Shown piece by piece: positions 19,901 through 24,829 of a stretch of 24,829 bases of DNA (within the stretch, counting starts at the first letter, position 1; each line of letters begins with the position of its first letter). The position numbers were made by a program, and so were the translations under genes. Under the pieces are notes generated by a model, which did no database searches, was not told where the DNA came from, and saw only the letters and a program-made list of their open reading frames with translations. Location of the stretch: assembly GCA_000934455.1 (NCBI GenBank), contig KN888998.1, positions 1 through 24,829 on the forward strand, written 5' to 3'. The stretch comes from Apostichopus parvimensis. Its lineage: Eukaryota > Echinodermata > Holothuroidea > Aspidochirotida > Stichopodidae.

Positions 19901-22785
19901 CTACCCTTAACGATTCAACTTGATCAAACTTGATCTTGAGGTGAACAACTTTTCATTGTTAAGTTTTATAGTTAGCTGCATTGCTAATACTGTATATATA
20001 GTTACTGCAGTACCCTAACAGATGTTTTAATTCAATAACTAGTACTACACAGTTCATACATGTATCTATAGATCTGCTGGTTAACTATGTAACTGGATCG
20101 CTCTAAATCTATCATGTAGAAGTGAACTATTGCTGGTCTTCTGTACTTTGCATGAATTTCACAGCCAAAGTTATTGTCATTAAGTCATTAACAGGCCATT
20201 ACCATCTGGCTGCACTTTTGCCAGACCTGTGAGTGCCATCTGGGTAAATTTATAGGGGTCTGCGTCACCAAGCTATACATTTAAGCAGGTTGCAATTTTT
20301 TCTGTACCATGGTACAGCAAAACTAATTTTACTCAGTATTCTTGACAGTGCAAGAAATGAGGAGGGTGTACTGTACTTGTAACAGGTTATTTCTATCATC
20401 ACTAGTCCCAAAATGCAACCACTGCTTTAAGCGACTGTAAATTTCGAGATGTCCAGGTAAATGAACCAATGACAGACTTGTATCCTTCACAAAAGTCACC
20501 AAACTGACTTACTTCTGCAAACACAGACAAGTGTTAAATGACACTCAAGAGTATGATGAATAGTTTCAACTATATAGTATTTCCCAGAGGGTATAAATTC
20601 ATTCATCATTTTCCCTCACCTTTCACCCACAAGATAAAGTGCATTGAAACCCTTCAGTTTACGATAGCTTAGTACTACTTAATGATTCAATGATTGACTT
20701 CAAATCAACAGAGTCCCTCTCAGCTAACAAAACTAATGAAACTGACGTGATATCCTCAACCACATCTATTTATACACATATCTATATAAATATCTCTGGT
20801 TTGTCTATAGCCTGTTAAACACCTAACCATATACAGTTAGACTGATTTGATGAGAGCAAAGTTCAACTAACCTTTAAAATTCTCTCAATGAGGAATGAAA
20901 CTGTTCTAATACAGTAGTATGATTCCCAAAAGCTTACAATGAATATACAGTACATGCTTGTGCTTATGAACAGACATCTAATTAACAAGCGACTAATTAA
21001 GAACCCACATTCATACTATATGCTTACAGAGGATGTACAGTAGGCTGACTTAACATTATCTTAATAGAGGTACTGTACTGTAGTACAGCAAATACTGCTG
21101 AAAATGGTCAAAAGAATCTTTGCGATTGTGGTAAATTGGGGTAGATTTCAAAGTATGAAAGGTCCCACCCTGTACTGCAGGAAACAGTCAAGACATTTAA
21201 ATACTGGAAAACTAACTGATATTTATGACAACAATTATAATAATATTATAATCAGTTTCTAACAGGATTTGTGACCTTTGTCAGTACTACTGTTTGCAGT
21301 AGCCTACCATACAGCACCTGGTTTTCCTGGCCCCTTCTGAATAGAGGTAAAGTGAGTAACGAGGAAAAGCGTTGTCGGTTCTCTCTTGCAAACCAGGAAC
21401 AGGCTGAATGAAAGGGAAACAAGCATGGAACAGAAGTTAACATTTATATTAACAGTATCATAATGGAGCTCAGGTACTTTGAGAATATTTTCTGTTGCAG
21501 AATTTATTTGAGGTTTCACATCATTAGCAGTTTCTGTGTTAAATTACAATGCATGTAATCTCACATGTAAACCACGATACTGAAAAACTTCTTCTTGGAA
21601 AAATGCTCATGTACTAACAAATTCATCAACGGATGTCAATATGTCCAGCAAAACATTGTAGAAAAACATGTTTTACTGTACTGTACATACATAACCACAA
21701 TTCTCACACTGTATCTGCTGTTTACCTCAACTGCCTTCCGAATGTTGCCATACACTTTTTTTCCTCCCGTTCATTATTTTGAACAAAATGTAACTGAAAA
21801 TGGAGAACGATGTCAATGATTTTAGAAATGTTTGGGCGGACACTAATGGCTTGGACCAGGTAATCATGTTTTTAGTTCATCCCCAAGAGAACCGTTCTCA
21901 TCACTTATTTCCTGTGTACAGAAATCTTTTTAAATAGGTTAGTATTGAGTTGCAGTAACTTCTTTGGCAATGTTTCTTTTCTACAAGTGAATTTGGTAGC
22001 CTAAAGTTGTTAACCCTGTAGACTGCAAAGTAGTCTTTAGGATAACTCTTGTATCCTAGGATACTTAAACACTATTCCATGACATCATGGCTACATTCCT
22101 CAGGCAGCCAGACAAATAAGGTTGTAGCCTAACATAGGTCACCATTCGTCTGAGAGCCACTTACCATTCAGACCTGCATTCTTTACAGTCTTGTTAGTTG
22201 TAAGCAGCCAGTTGAATAGTGGTGATGAATGAATACTTTAACTTGCAACCAGAAGCCAGACAAGTAGCGCGACAGAATTTCATACAAATCCAGCAGCAAG
22301 ATGACAAGTGGTCAATGCCATATTCGCCCAGCAGTATCAGTGAAAGTACATGAGGCCTAATAATTACCTCATTCATACTCATATACGTAGGCCTGAACAG
22401 TCCAGTTAGTCATGGCACACTTGCATATTCATCTTGTTACCACCTAAATAGGTCAAACTAGGTCTGTTCAATATAAAACAGACCCCATATGCTACAGTGC
22501 CATGTAGAATTGGTTAACGTAAGCTGACATAGCCTATGGAAATTGAAATATTGATAATTGCTTTAAGTTATAAATTGATAATTGCTTTAAGTTATAAATT
22601 AGAAATACTGTAGGCTAACGTTACGCCTAGCCTCTATTACGAGAACGACTTACAATGAAAACAGGTTGTCGGTACATGTATGTCATGGAACATCCATTTT
22701 CTTCGAAGTTAGTGAAGTAATCAAACAATCCTAGACCCAGCAGAGATATGGTGACAACACACAGTATATAATGGACAGCCGTCAT
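4742..22785 (-). CDS. PGAP1: PGAP1, GPI inositol-deacylase (14 exons seen, 3' end missing)
   Basis: Removes the acyl chain from the inositol of GPI anchors in the ER, a step that affects ER exit of GPI-anchored proteins (established for the family). Modelled exons, in transcript order: 22785-22654, 21403-21318, 18339-18275, 17740-17615, 16215-16124, 14998-14855, 12399-12262, 11423-11371, 10190-10124, 9633-9525, 7211-6892, 6575-6500, 5810-5682, 4959-4742. All introns are GT-AG and the phases agree, giving 585 codons. Visible family landmarks: an N-terminal hydrophobic anchor followed by FEENGCSM; GIPVLFIPGNAGSYKQ; YHFNYFSVDLNGE; the nucleophile motif VGHSMGG with Ser166; ITQATPH; a Cys-Lys / FDMID block; and a luminal region ending at SHKEGYGQ. 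The C-terminal third, with several membrane spans in known members, was not found. Identification is from recalled similarity to human PGAP1, not from a search. Confidence 0.93.
4960..5681. other. PGAP1 intron 13
   Basis: Holds the two competing acceptors for exon 14, a G-rich tract (5256-5277) and palindromic AATCAATCAATTG / CAATTGATT sequence near 5509-5540. No coding content seen. Confidence 0.7.
5256..5277 (+). other. G-quadruplex-capable tract
   Basis: Four G-runs with single-base loops (GGGG T GGG T GGGGG A GGGGGGG) on the plus strand, the template strand of PGAP1. Quadruplex potential follows from the pattern; formation is not shown. Confidence 0.6.
5682..5810 (-). CDS. PGAP1: PGAP1 exon 13
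   Basis: Codes QPQTVMNVTGKSYVSMVLEG and FTSVSTAYVAELVHVMCPSD plus VTA. It follows the human pattern [20 protein letters not shown] / FKINVVSKCSAV, including the conserved Cys. The acceptor is TTCCTGCAG and the donor GCAA|GTGAGT. It leaves in phase 1. Confidence 0.86.
5811..6499. other. PGAP1 intron 12
   Basis: AT-rich, with no coding exon. A short dispersed similarity (CTAAAAGTAGGGTGTAT at about 6225 and CTAAGGTAGGGTGTAT at about 6325) suggests an old ~100-bp duplication. Confidence 0.5.
6500..6575 (-). CDS. PGAP1: PGAP1 exon 12
   Basis: Codes GVINAEMYDYEDGNTVVTLP and PFFSL plus one base. It aligns with human [28 protein letters not shown]. The acceptor is TTTTATAG and the donor C|GTAAGG. 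A 26-bp tandem duplication starts a few bases upstream of the acceptor. Confidence 0.85.
6583..6636. repeat. 26-bp tandem duplication beside the exon 12 acceptor
   Basis: TAAACAAAATAGAGACAA occurs at 6585 and 6611. It lies in intron 11, within about 60 bases of the exon 12 acceptor, where the branch site is expected. Confidence 0.8.
6892..7211 (-). CDS. PGAP1: PGAP1 exon 11 (largest)
   Basis: 320 bases coding about residues 338-444 of the luminal beta-rich domain. It includes ITYYLFPIPSSN, AARWIFLCTKATTTTCLEGI and YKFVVVRVLSGKG. These align with the human blocks IYFTFPLENH, SWIFACINSTSMCRQGVDL and LVVYVPSVRGSKF. The acceptor is TTCAACAG and the donor GGG|GTGAGT. Entry completes an Asp codon from exon 10; the end is phase 0. 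Confidence 0.93.
7212..9197. other. PGAP1 intron 10, main part
   Basis: No supported exon between exon 10 and exon 11. Several short plus-strand ORFs (7580-7792, 7810-8055) lack splice signals and family character. The left half is unique AT-rich sequence; a dispersed repeat occupies about 8450-9020. Confidence 0.55.
8450..9020. mobile_element. Dispersed repeat copy of internally repeated TGACC-rich type ending in a CA tract
   Basis: Degenerate units of roughly 100-140 bp recur, built from GAGTTATC..TGTT, CAGTTTGA(A/C)CT, GGTGACCTAGT(A/G)TGACCTT, CCCAGC, GCCGAGAACTCA, and AAGTTTG(G/A)(T/A)GTCCATCCA. The right end runs into a CATACATACACAGATACACA-type tract. Copies of this style are common in marine invertebrate genomes. 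I cannot assign a named family, a coding capacity or target-site duplications. Confidence 0.6.
9198..9551. repeat. 44-48-bp tandem array: eight copies of the PGAP1 exon 10 end plus donor
   Basis: Units start (ATTATAAC-like) at 9198, 9242, 9286, 9330, 9374, 9422, 9470 and 9517, with spacings of 44, 44, 44, 44, 48, 48 and 47. The rightmost unit is the genuine 3' end of exon 10. Each unit holds ~27 exonic bases (minus-strand GTGGAAGATACCATTAACTT and on), a GTTATA-type donor and a short linker. Divergence is highest in the middle units (9330, 9374). Confidence 0.95.
9525..9633 (-). CDS. PGAP1: PGAP1 exon 10, 3' end tandemly copied downstream
   Basis: Codes ISEDAEHRMKVFRYHFTDHS to EDTINFS plus one base. 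The acceptor is TTGTTTTAG. The donor TCAG|GTTATA is weak. Only this most upstream donor (9524) joins exon 11 in the right frame. Seven near copies of its last ~27 bases plus donor follow in the intron (9198-9504). Similarity to human PGAP1 is modest here, where the family is variable; the assignment rests on position, phase and the join. Confidence 0.8.
9634..10123. other. PGAP1 intron 9
   Basis: AT-rich; I see no exon, repeat array or other element in it. Confidence 0.5.
10124..10190 (-). CDS. PGAP1: PGAP1 exon 9
   Basis: Codes CKELVLATKRALFDMIDPKT and NL, matching human [22 protein letters not shown]. The acceptor is TTTGCCAG and the donor CTG|GTTAGT. It follows the N-gapped tandem repeat of intron 8 by about 55 bases in the direction of transcription. 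Confidence 0.92.
10246..10550. repeat. 52-bp tandem repeat interrupted by an assembly gap
   Basis: GAGTTAAATACAG begins at 10251 and 10303 before the gap and again at 10503 after it. The unit contains GACTCATACCATCTTTTAG. Sequence on both sides of the gap is the same repeat in the same orientation, so the missing piece is more of the array. Confidence 0.9.
10316..10495. other. Assembly gap (180 N)
   Basis: A run of N inside the 52-bp array, in PGAP1 intron 8. The true length is unknown. No PGAP1 coding sequence is missing here, because exons 8 and 9 join in frame across it. Confidence 0.99.
10551..11370. other. PGAP1 intron 8, remainder
   Basis: No supported exon. A 106-codon plus-strand ORF at 10917-11237 begins with TTG, not ATG, and has no recognisable domain. 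Confidence 0.5.
11371..11423 (-). CDS. PGAP1: PGAP1 exon 8 (small)
   Basis: A 53-base exon coding SMSVPHVWLAADHQCIV and two bases of Trp. It aligns with the family block VPKTWVSTDHLSIVWC, which carries the Asp-His pair of the domain. The acceptor is TTTTAACAG and the donor TCTG|GTAAGT. The Trp codon is completed by exon 9. Confidence 0.92.
11424..12261. other. PGAP1 intron 7
   Basis: AT-rich. A 106-codon plus-strand ORF (11575-11895) with a basic C-terminal half is present but unsupported by splice signals or homology I can see. Confidence 0.5.
12262..12399 (-). CDS. PGAP1: PGAP1 exon 7
   Basis: 46 codons starting YWKANQEALNHVTLLSVGGG and ending LPTRRISSV. It aligns with the human segment [25 protein letters not shown]. 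The Ser-Val-Gly-Gly-Gly-His-Arg-Asp motif of the fold is intact. The acceptor is CTACTGTAG and the donor GTG|GTAAGT. Both junctions are phase 0. Confidence 0.93.
12400..14536. other. PGAP1 intron 6, upstream part
   Basis: Over 2 kb of AT-rich sequence with no exon seen on either strand. Short self-similar pieces (TACCAGTAATGAACTATCAACTG-like near 12981 and 13090) suggest a ~108-bp degenerate duplication. Confidence 0.5.
14537..14895. repeat. Degenerate ~90-115-bp array copying the PGAP1 exon 6 end plus donor
   Basis: Exon-6-end-like segments start near 14537, 14645, 14736 and 14850, the last being the real one. On the minus strand each reads as a peptide like PLLDDYYWTINN then a donor: the 14740 copy ends ATCAATAAG|GTATGT, the 14649 copy ends AAGAAGTCG|GTATGT, and the most diverged reads LLIAFVWLPVNQ|GTACCT. 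Linkers are purine-rich, with GGGGCCACCA shared by two units. Confidence 0.85.
14855..14998 (-). CDS. PGAP1: PGAP1 exon 6: GG of GHSMGG and ITQATPH
   Basis: 48 codons in phase 0, from GGVIARGLFTLEGFD to DYYWTINN, including TIITQATPH, conserved in the family. The acceptor is CTTTCAG and the donor AAC|GTAAGT. The last part of this exon with its donor is repeated in degenerate form further into intron 6 (14537-14850). The frame stays open through the donor as far as about 14690, so a downstream copy donor could extend the exon. Confidence 0.94.
15210..15548. repeat. CA-rich higher-order tandem repeat, ~110 bp of two ~55-bp halves
   Basis: CATCTTTACCACAAG recurs at 15261, 15370 and 15481 (spacing 109 and 111). 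It alternates with a sister half-unit carrying CCCTTAACCACAAACTGTG. Both halves contain TGTGTGACT(G/C)T and a CACACAGCTA(G/C)ACACACAC core. It lies in PGAP1 intron 5, upstream of exon 6, and ends in a simple CACA/TACA tract. Confidence 0.9.
15549..16123. other. PGAP1 intron 5, remainder
   Basis: No exon seen. It contains a C16 homopolymer near exon 5. The plus-strand ORF at 15550-15759 and the minus-strand ORF at 15486-15746 overlap the CA repeat and are not credible. Confidence 0.5.
15994..16009. repeat. C16 homopolymer (G16 in the PGAP1 transcript)
   Basis: Sixteen C on the plus strand preceded by CCCCACACCCCGCA. In the PGAP1 transcript this is a G16 tract followed by more G-runs, about 115 bases after the exon 5 donor. 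Its length may be miscalled, as is usual for homopolymers. Confidence 0.85.
16124..16215 (-). CDS. PGAP1: PGAP1 exon 5: catalytic serine
   Basis: Codes EFVHQCIRHILSFYSEAKN and then PKSVVVVGHSM. The Ser in GHSM is residue 166 of the model and is the expected lipase nucleophile (human Ser174). The exon ends directly after the Met of GHSMGG, so the two glycines come from exon 6. The donor is ATG|GTATGT. A G-rich tract lies in the transcript about 115 bases after this donor. Confidence 0.95.
16216..17010. other. PGAP1 intron 4, exon-5 side
   Basis: AT-rich, with no exon seen. A 96-codon plus-strand ORF (16394-16684) has no support. Confidence 0.5.
17011..17247. repeat. 47-bp minisatellite, five copies
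   Basis: GGGACCATG begins at 17014, 17061, 17108, 17155 and 17202, a constant 47-bp period. The unit is GGGACCATGGGCCCTTGAGT, then GTAATCAGGGGCCACATGCC, then ATTTGGA. It is far more GC-rich than the flanks and carries the palindromes CCATGG and GGGCCC. Copies are nearly identical, which suggests recent expansion or homogenisation. There are no spacers, so it is not a CRISPR array. Confidence 0.95.
17615..17740 (-). CDS. PGAP1: PGAP1 exon 4
   Basis: Codes about residues 95-136. The sequence VRSLGSVAITKAEE followed by YHFNYFSVDLNGEKNALYGG aligns with the human block RSIGSIALRKAED / [20 protein letters not shown]. The acceptor is CTTTCCAG and the donor ACAG|GTACAC. The exon ends with one base of the Glu codon completed by exon 5. 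Confidence 0.93.
17765..17865. repeat. 60-bp degenerate tandem duplication near the exon 4 acceptor
   Basis: GTTTGAAACxTACAGTA begins at 17781 and 17841, and the flanking GATTGCTAC / GATTACTAT also correspond. It lies in intron 3, 25-125 bases from the exon 4 acceptor. Confidence 0.65.
17866..18274. other. PGAP1 intron 3, remainder
   Basis: AT-rich with no exon or structured element seen. Confidence 0.5.
18275..18339 (-). CDS. PGAP1: PGAP1 exon 3: GIPVLFIPGNAGSYKQ block
   Basis: A 65-base exon with a TTTTGCAG acceptor and a GTGAGA donor. It codes the strand and loop GIPVLFIPGNAGSYKQ at the start of the alpha/beta-hydrolase fold, one of the most conserved stretches of PGAP1 and yeast Bst1. 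It enters with one base of a split codon and leaves with one. Confidence 0.93.
18340..21317. other. PGAP1 intron 2 (largest)
   Basis: About 3 kb with stops throughout and no exon found on either strand. The right part has many TACAGTA / TACTGTA heptamers and a palindromic CTGTACTGTAGTACAG near 21072. Confidence 0.55.
21318..21403 (-). CDS. PGAP1: PGAP1 exon 2
   Basis: Codes residues 45-72 plus two bases. The acceptor is TTTCATTCAG and the donor CCAG|GTGCTG. The product contains FPRYSLYLYSEG, matching the family block that reads YxLYLYGEG. The second Gly of that block is Ser here. The phase-2 end joins exon 3 to make a Ser codon and the sequence KTSNFKLSGIPVLF. Another GT about nine bases further on is rejected because it breaks the frame with exon 3. 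Confidence 0.87.
21404..22653. other. PGAP1 intron 1
   Basis: No further exon seen. A minus-strand segment at about 22163-22260 ends in a donor-like AATG|GTAAGT but has stops in every frame, so it could only be an alternative non-coding exon. Confidence 0.5.
22551..22599. repeat. 24-bp tandem duplication in intron 1
   Basis: TTGATAATTGCTTTAAGTTA plus TAAA occurs twice without change, at 22551 and 22575, about 55 bases after the exon 1 donor. Confidence 0.9.
22654..22785 (-). CDS. PGAP1: PGAP1 exon 1: start codon and membrane anchor
   Basis: Codes residues 1-44, ending in phase 0 at a GTAAG donor. The start codon has A at -3, and an in-frame TAA lies four codons upstream, so this start is well supported. 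Residues about 5-22 are hydrophobic (HYILCVVTISLLGLGLFDYF) and fit the ER membrane anchor of the family. The segment FEENGCSMTYMY is nearly the same as in vertebrate PGAP1. Confidence 0.93.
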
Positions 22786-23639
22786 TTTGGAAAGTTACAG
22801 TACAGTAGCTTTCTCCGTTTCCAGCTTGAGTGTCAACCAAAGATGTGTCTTAGTTTGGTCTTTGTATAGAACTATCTTAACGTACGCATACAACAAACAC
22901 TGGAGCGGCACTCAGTGTGTATTTGCCATGACTTCAACGTCGTCTGCAAAGGTTGCAACTGCTGGACATTTTGCTCACATGTTTTACTATAGAACGCCGT
23001 TAGTGCATTATACTTGTTCGATTTATAAGCATTTTCTTTTCTACATTAATTTATAGCTTATTTAATAAATTATCAGTACTTTTACTTACATTATGTTAAC
23101 AATTTTGTCTTATAACACATGTTATGATGACAACCAACAAAAAGAGAACTATAGCCCCCTCTCCGGGCAGTAGCACTATGATATCACGCACGGAAAAAGT
23201 GATGTGGCCTTTCCCCTTCATATATCTACGCGCACGGTTCCCATAATCAGATCATTCAACCTTGCTTCCTGTGTGATAGTTGTCATACCATCAGTACATC
23301 ACAACTTAATTTCTCTCACAGCAGGATATTCCACCAAGTTGGAACAATTTGTTCTATACTGTAGTGTCATGTCCCGCTTCAGAGCACTCGTACTGTCAGT
23401 ACGAGCAGTATGAATATCATGTTTCTACCAGATCAAGGTTAGGAATTGTTTGTACTGTAAATACCAGTGCTTTGAAGCATGATATTGGCGCACATTTTAG
23501 AGAGGTATTATCATTAGGAAATTGTCCAAACTGGCTGGATATTTACTCAAAGAAATTAATAATCGATCAGTAGTCGATATGACAGTCCAGTAACACAAAG
23601 TGGTTACAGAGGTCAAATATCTAAATGGTAACGCTAAAA
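22786..23639. other. PGAP1 5' UTR and upstream region
   Basis: Upstream of the PGAP1 start codon. There is no clear TATA box; a weak CTATACAAAG lies on the minus strand near 22866. Plus-strand ORFs here (22787-23056, 23204-23413, 23349-23573) are short and overlap the expected promoter. A perfect 9-bp-arm hairpin lies at 23387-23405. Confidence 0.45.
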
Positions 23640-23910
23640 TTTGTAAGTCGGGCTTTTTTTCTGTTATCGCAGTACGCACGAATTTGGGTATTTTGTCCAT
23701 TGCCATAGCGCGTAAATAAATCATTTCCAGCTCCTTGTAGGGCTGCATTTTCCCCCAACGCGAACCCCTGTGCCCCCAGTACGCCAGGGGTACATAAATG
23801 CGATATACGAAAATTTAATCAGACCCTGGGGTGCCACAGGGGCATGGCCACTTTTGTCACCTACAAGAGCAGGGTACAATTTGGCGTGTTCGAATAGAGG
23901 CTATCCCACC
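23640..23910. repeat. GC-richer patch, possible dispersed-element remnant
   Basis: About 270 bases richer in G+C and CpG (CGCGAACCCC, GGGGTGCCACAGGGGC, GCGCGTAAATAAATC) than the AT-rich flanks, with blunt transitions. The minus strand is open across much of it in two frames (for example YVPLAYWGHRGSRWGKMQPY). Composition and edges suggest an inserted repeat, but I see no terminal repeats, tail or domain. Confidence 0.3.
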
Positions 23911-24829
23911 AATATAAAGACACATTACAAGAAATTCAACAACACATTCAAGTATAAGCTTGATAATAAATGTAATTCTTCAAAGTTACACAAAGTTTCG
24001 TCTTCCTTTAATTAATATGGGTATAAGGCTAAATTGTCAATACATTGGATTCAAATATTAAACAGGTAATAGCATGTAGTTCAGGTAATACGCAACGTTG
24101 AAACCATTTGCAAGAGATTAACAAATCTTGAGTGTTTCTACATAAATTTTGTTTTACACTGTGATGCTTACTCAATACCCCAGCGGTTCGTTTACCCTAG
24201 AAAAGCTAAGTGATACCCCACACATAGATAATGTTGGTTTTACAACAATATTAAGAGTAGACTCTTGTGAACACGATATTAAGTATTCAAAATTCACGAC
24301 GTTCAGTTGTCCAACGCTTCTCAGTATTTCTTTACGTTCTCGTAGCCATAAAGATGTTTACACCAGTCAGTTAAGGTTGATAAGGCTGAATCCGGTGAAA
24401 GTAATGAGTGGGATCCAAATTAATCCCAAACGGATATACAAGTAGCACTGTATTAAACAAGAAAGCAAACCCAAAACTTTTATAATATTTTGAATTCCAA
24501 TACACAATATTATGTTCTTTATTTCATCCTAGTTGAAATGATTTTTCCTATTTCCACGTTTCCAACATAATAATAAAGTTAATGAAATGTGGAAGATATT
24601 TGCGGCCAATACATTCAACTTACAAGATTTTGAGAAATTCATATTTCAACATTTCTAAAATAATAACTTCAGGCCGCTAGTGAATGAATAATCTACCACA
24701 AAGTACCCATCACTTAAGTCGTTCCAGTTAATTTTACATTTTGTTAAACTCATTTCAAACATTAAAATAACTTTACTTCCATACCCTTGCGGAACAGTTT
24801 TACTGCCACATGTCGTACACCTTCGAATA
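23911..24829. other. Non-coding right end
   Basis: AT-rich. The one ORF of note (24149-24445 plus, 98 codons) has no splice signals, domain or neighbours to support it. Confidence 0.4.

Noticed and set aside
22163..22260. Extra minus-strand exon in intron 1 ending AATG|GTAAGT
   Set aside because: All three frames contain stops, and exons 1 and 2 already join in phase without it.
23880..23900. GTGTTCGAATAGA as a tRNA-type B box
   Set aside because: Only a partial match, with no A box at the right spacing and no cloverleaf.
24149..24445. 98-codon plus-strand ORF near the right end
   Set aside because: No recognisable motif, no acceptor or donor, and AT-rich surroundings; kept as non-coding.

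Overview
This is eukaryotic, AT-rich, intron-rich animal DNA. The composition, the many minisatellites and a marine-invertebrate-style dispersed repeat suggest an invertebrate deuterostome such as an echinoderm. That placement is inference; nothing in the window fixes the species.

The backbone is one large minus-strand gene that I recognise as PGAP1, the GPI inositol-deacylase of the endoplasmic reticulum. I could place 14 coding exons between the start codon at 22785 and a splice donor at 4741/4742. They join in one open frame of 585 codons (591 with an alternative acceptor) with consistent splice phases. The modelled part carries the N-terminal membrane anchor, the lipase domain with the catalytic GHSMGG motif (split between exons 5 and 6), and the beta-rich luminal domain. 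The C-terminal multi-span membrane region expected from the family (human protein about 920 residues) was not found in 1-4740. It probably lies to the left of the window.

Layout from left to right: 1-1298, AT-rich DNA with a 158-bp tandem repeat. 1299-about 3050, a small plus-strand gene with a 320-codon intronless reading frame, a likely 5' non-coding exon and poly(A) signals; I do not recognise its product. If PGAP1 continues leftwards, this gene is nested in a PGAP1 intron. 3060-4560, non-coding with a degenerate 240-bp duplication. 4561-22785, PGAP1 exons 14 to 1 with introns of about 0.3-3 kb. 22786-24829, the PGAP1 upstream region with no convincing gene.

The most unusual feature is repeated three times inside PGAP1. 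The 3' ends of exons 6, 10 and 14, each together with its splice donor, have been tandemly copied into the following intron. Units are about 90-115 bp, 44-48 bp and 130 bp. The copies make rows of pseudo-exon ends with decoy donors. In the exon 6 array one decoy donor is intact, in frame and reached by an open frame, and would insert 38 residues into the lipase domain. An assembly gap at 10316-10495 sits inside another tandem array, with a 52-bp unit, and is probably a collapsed repeat.
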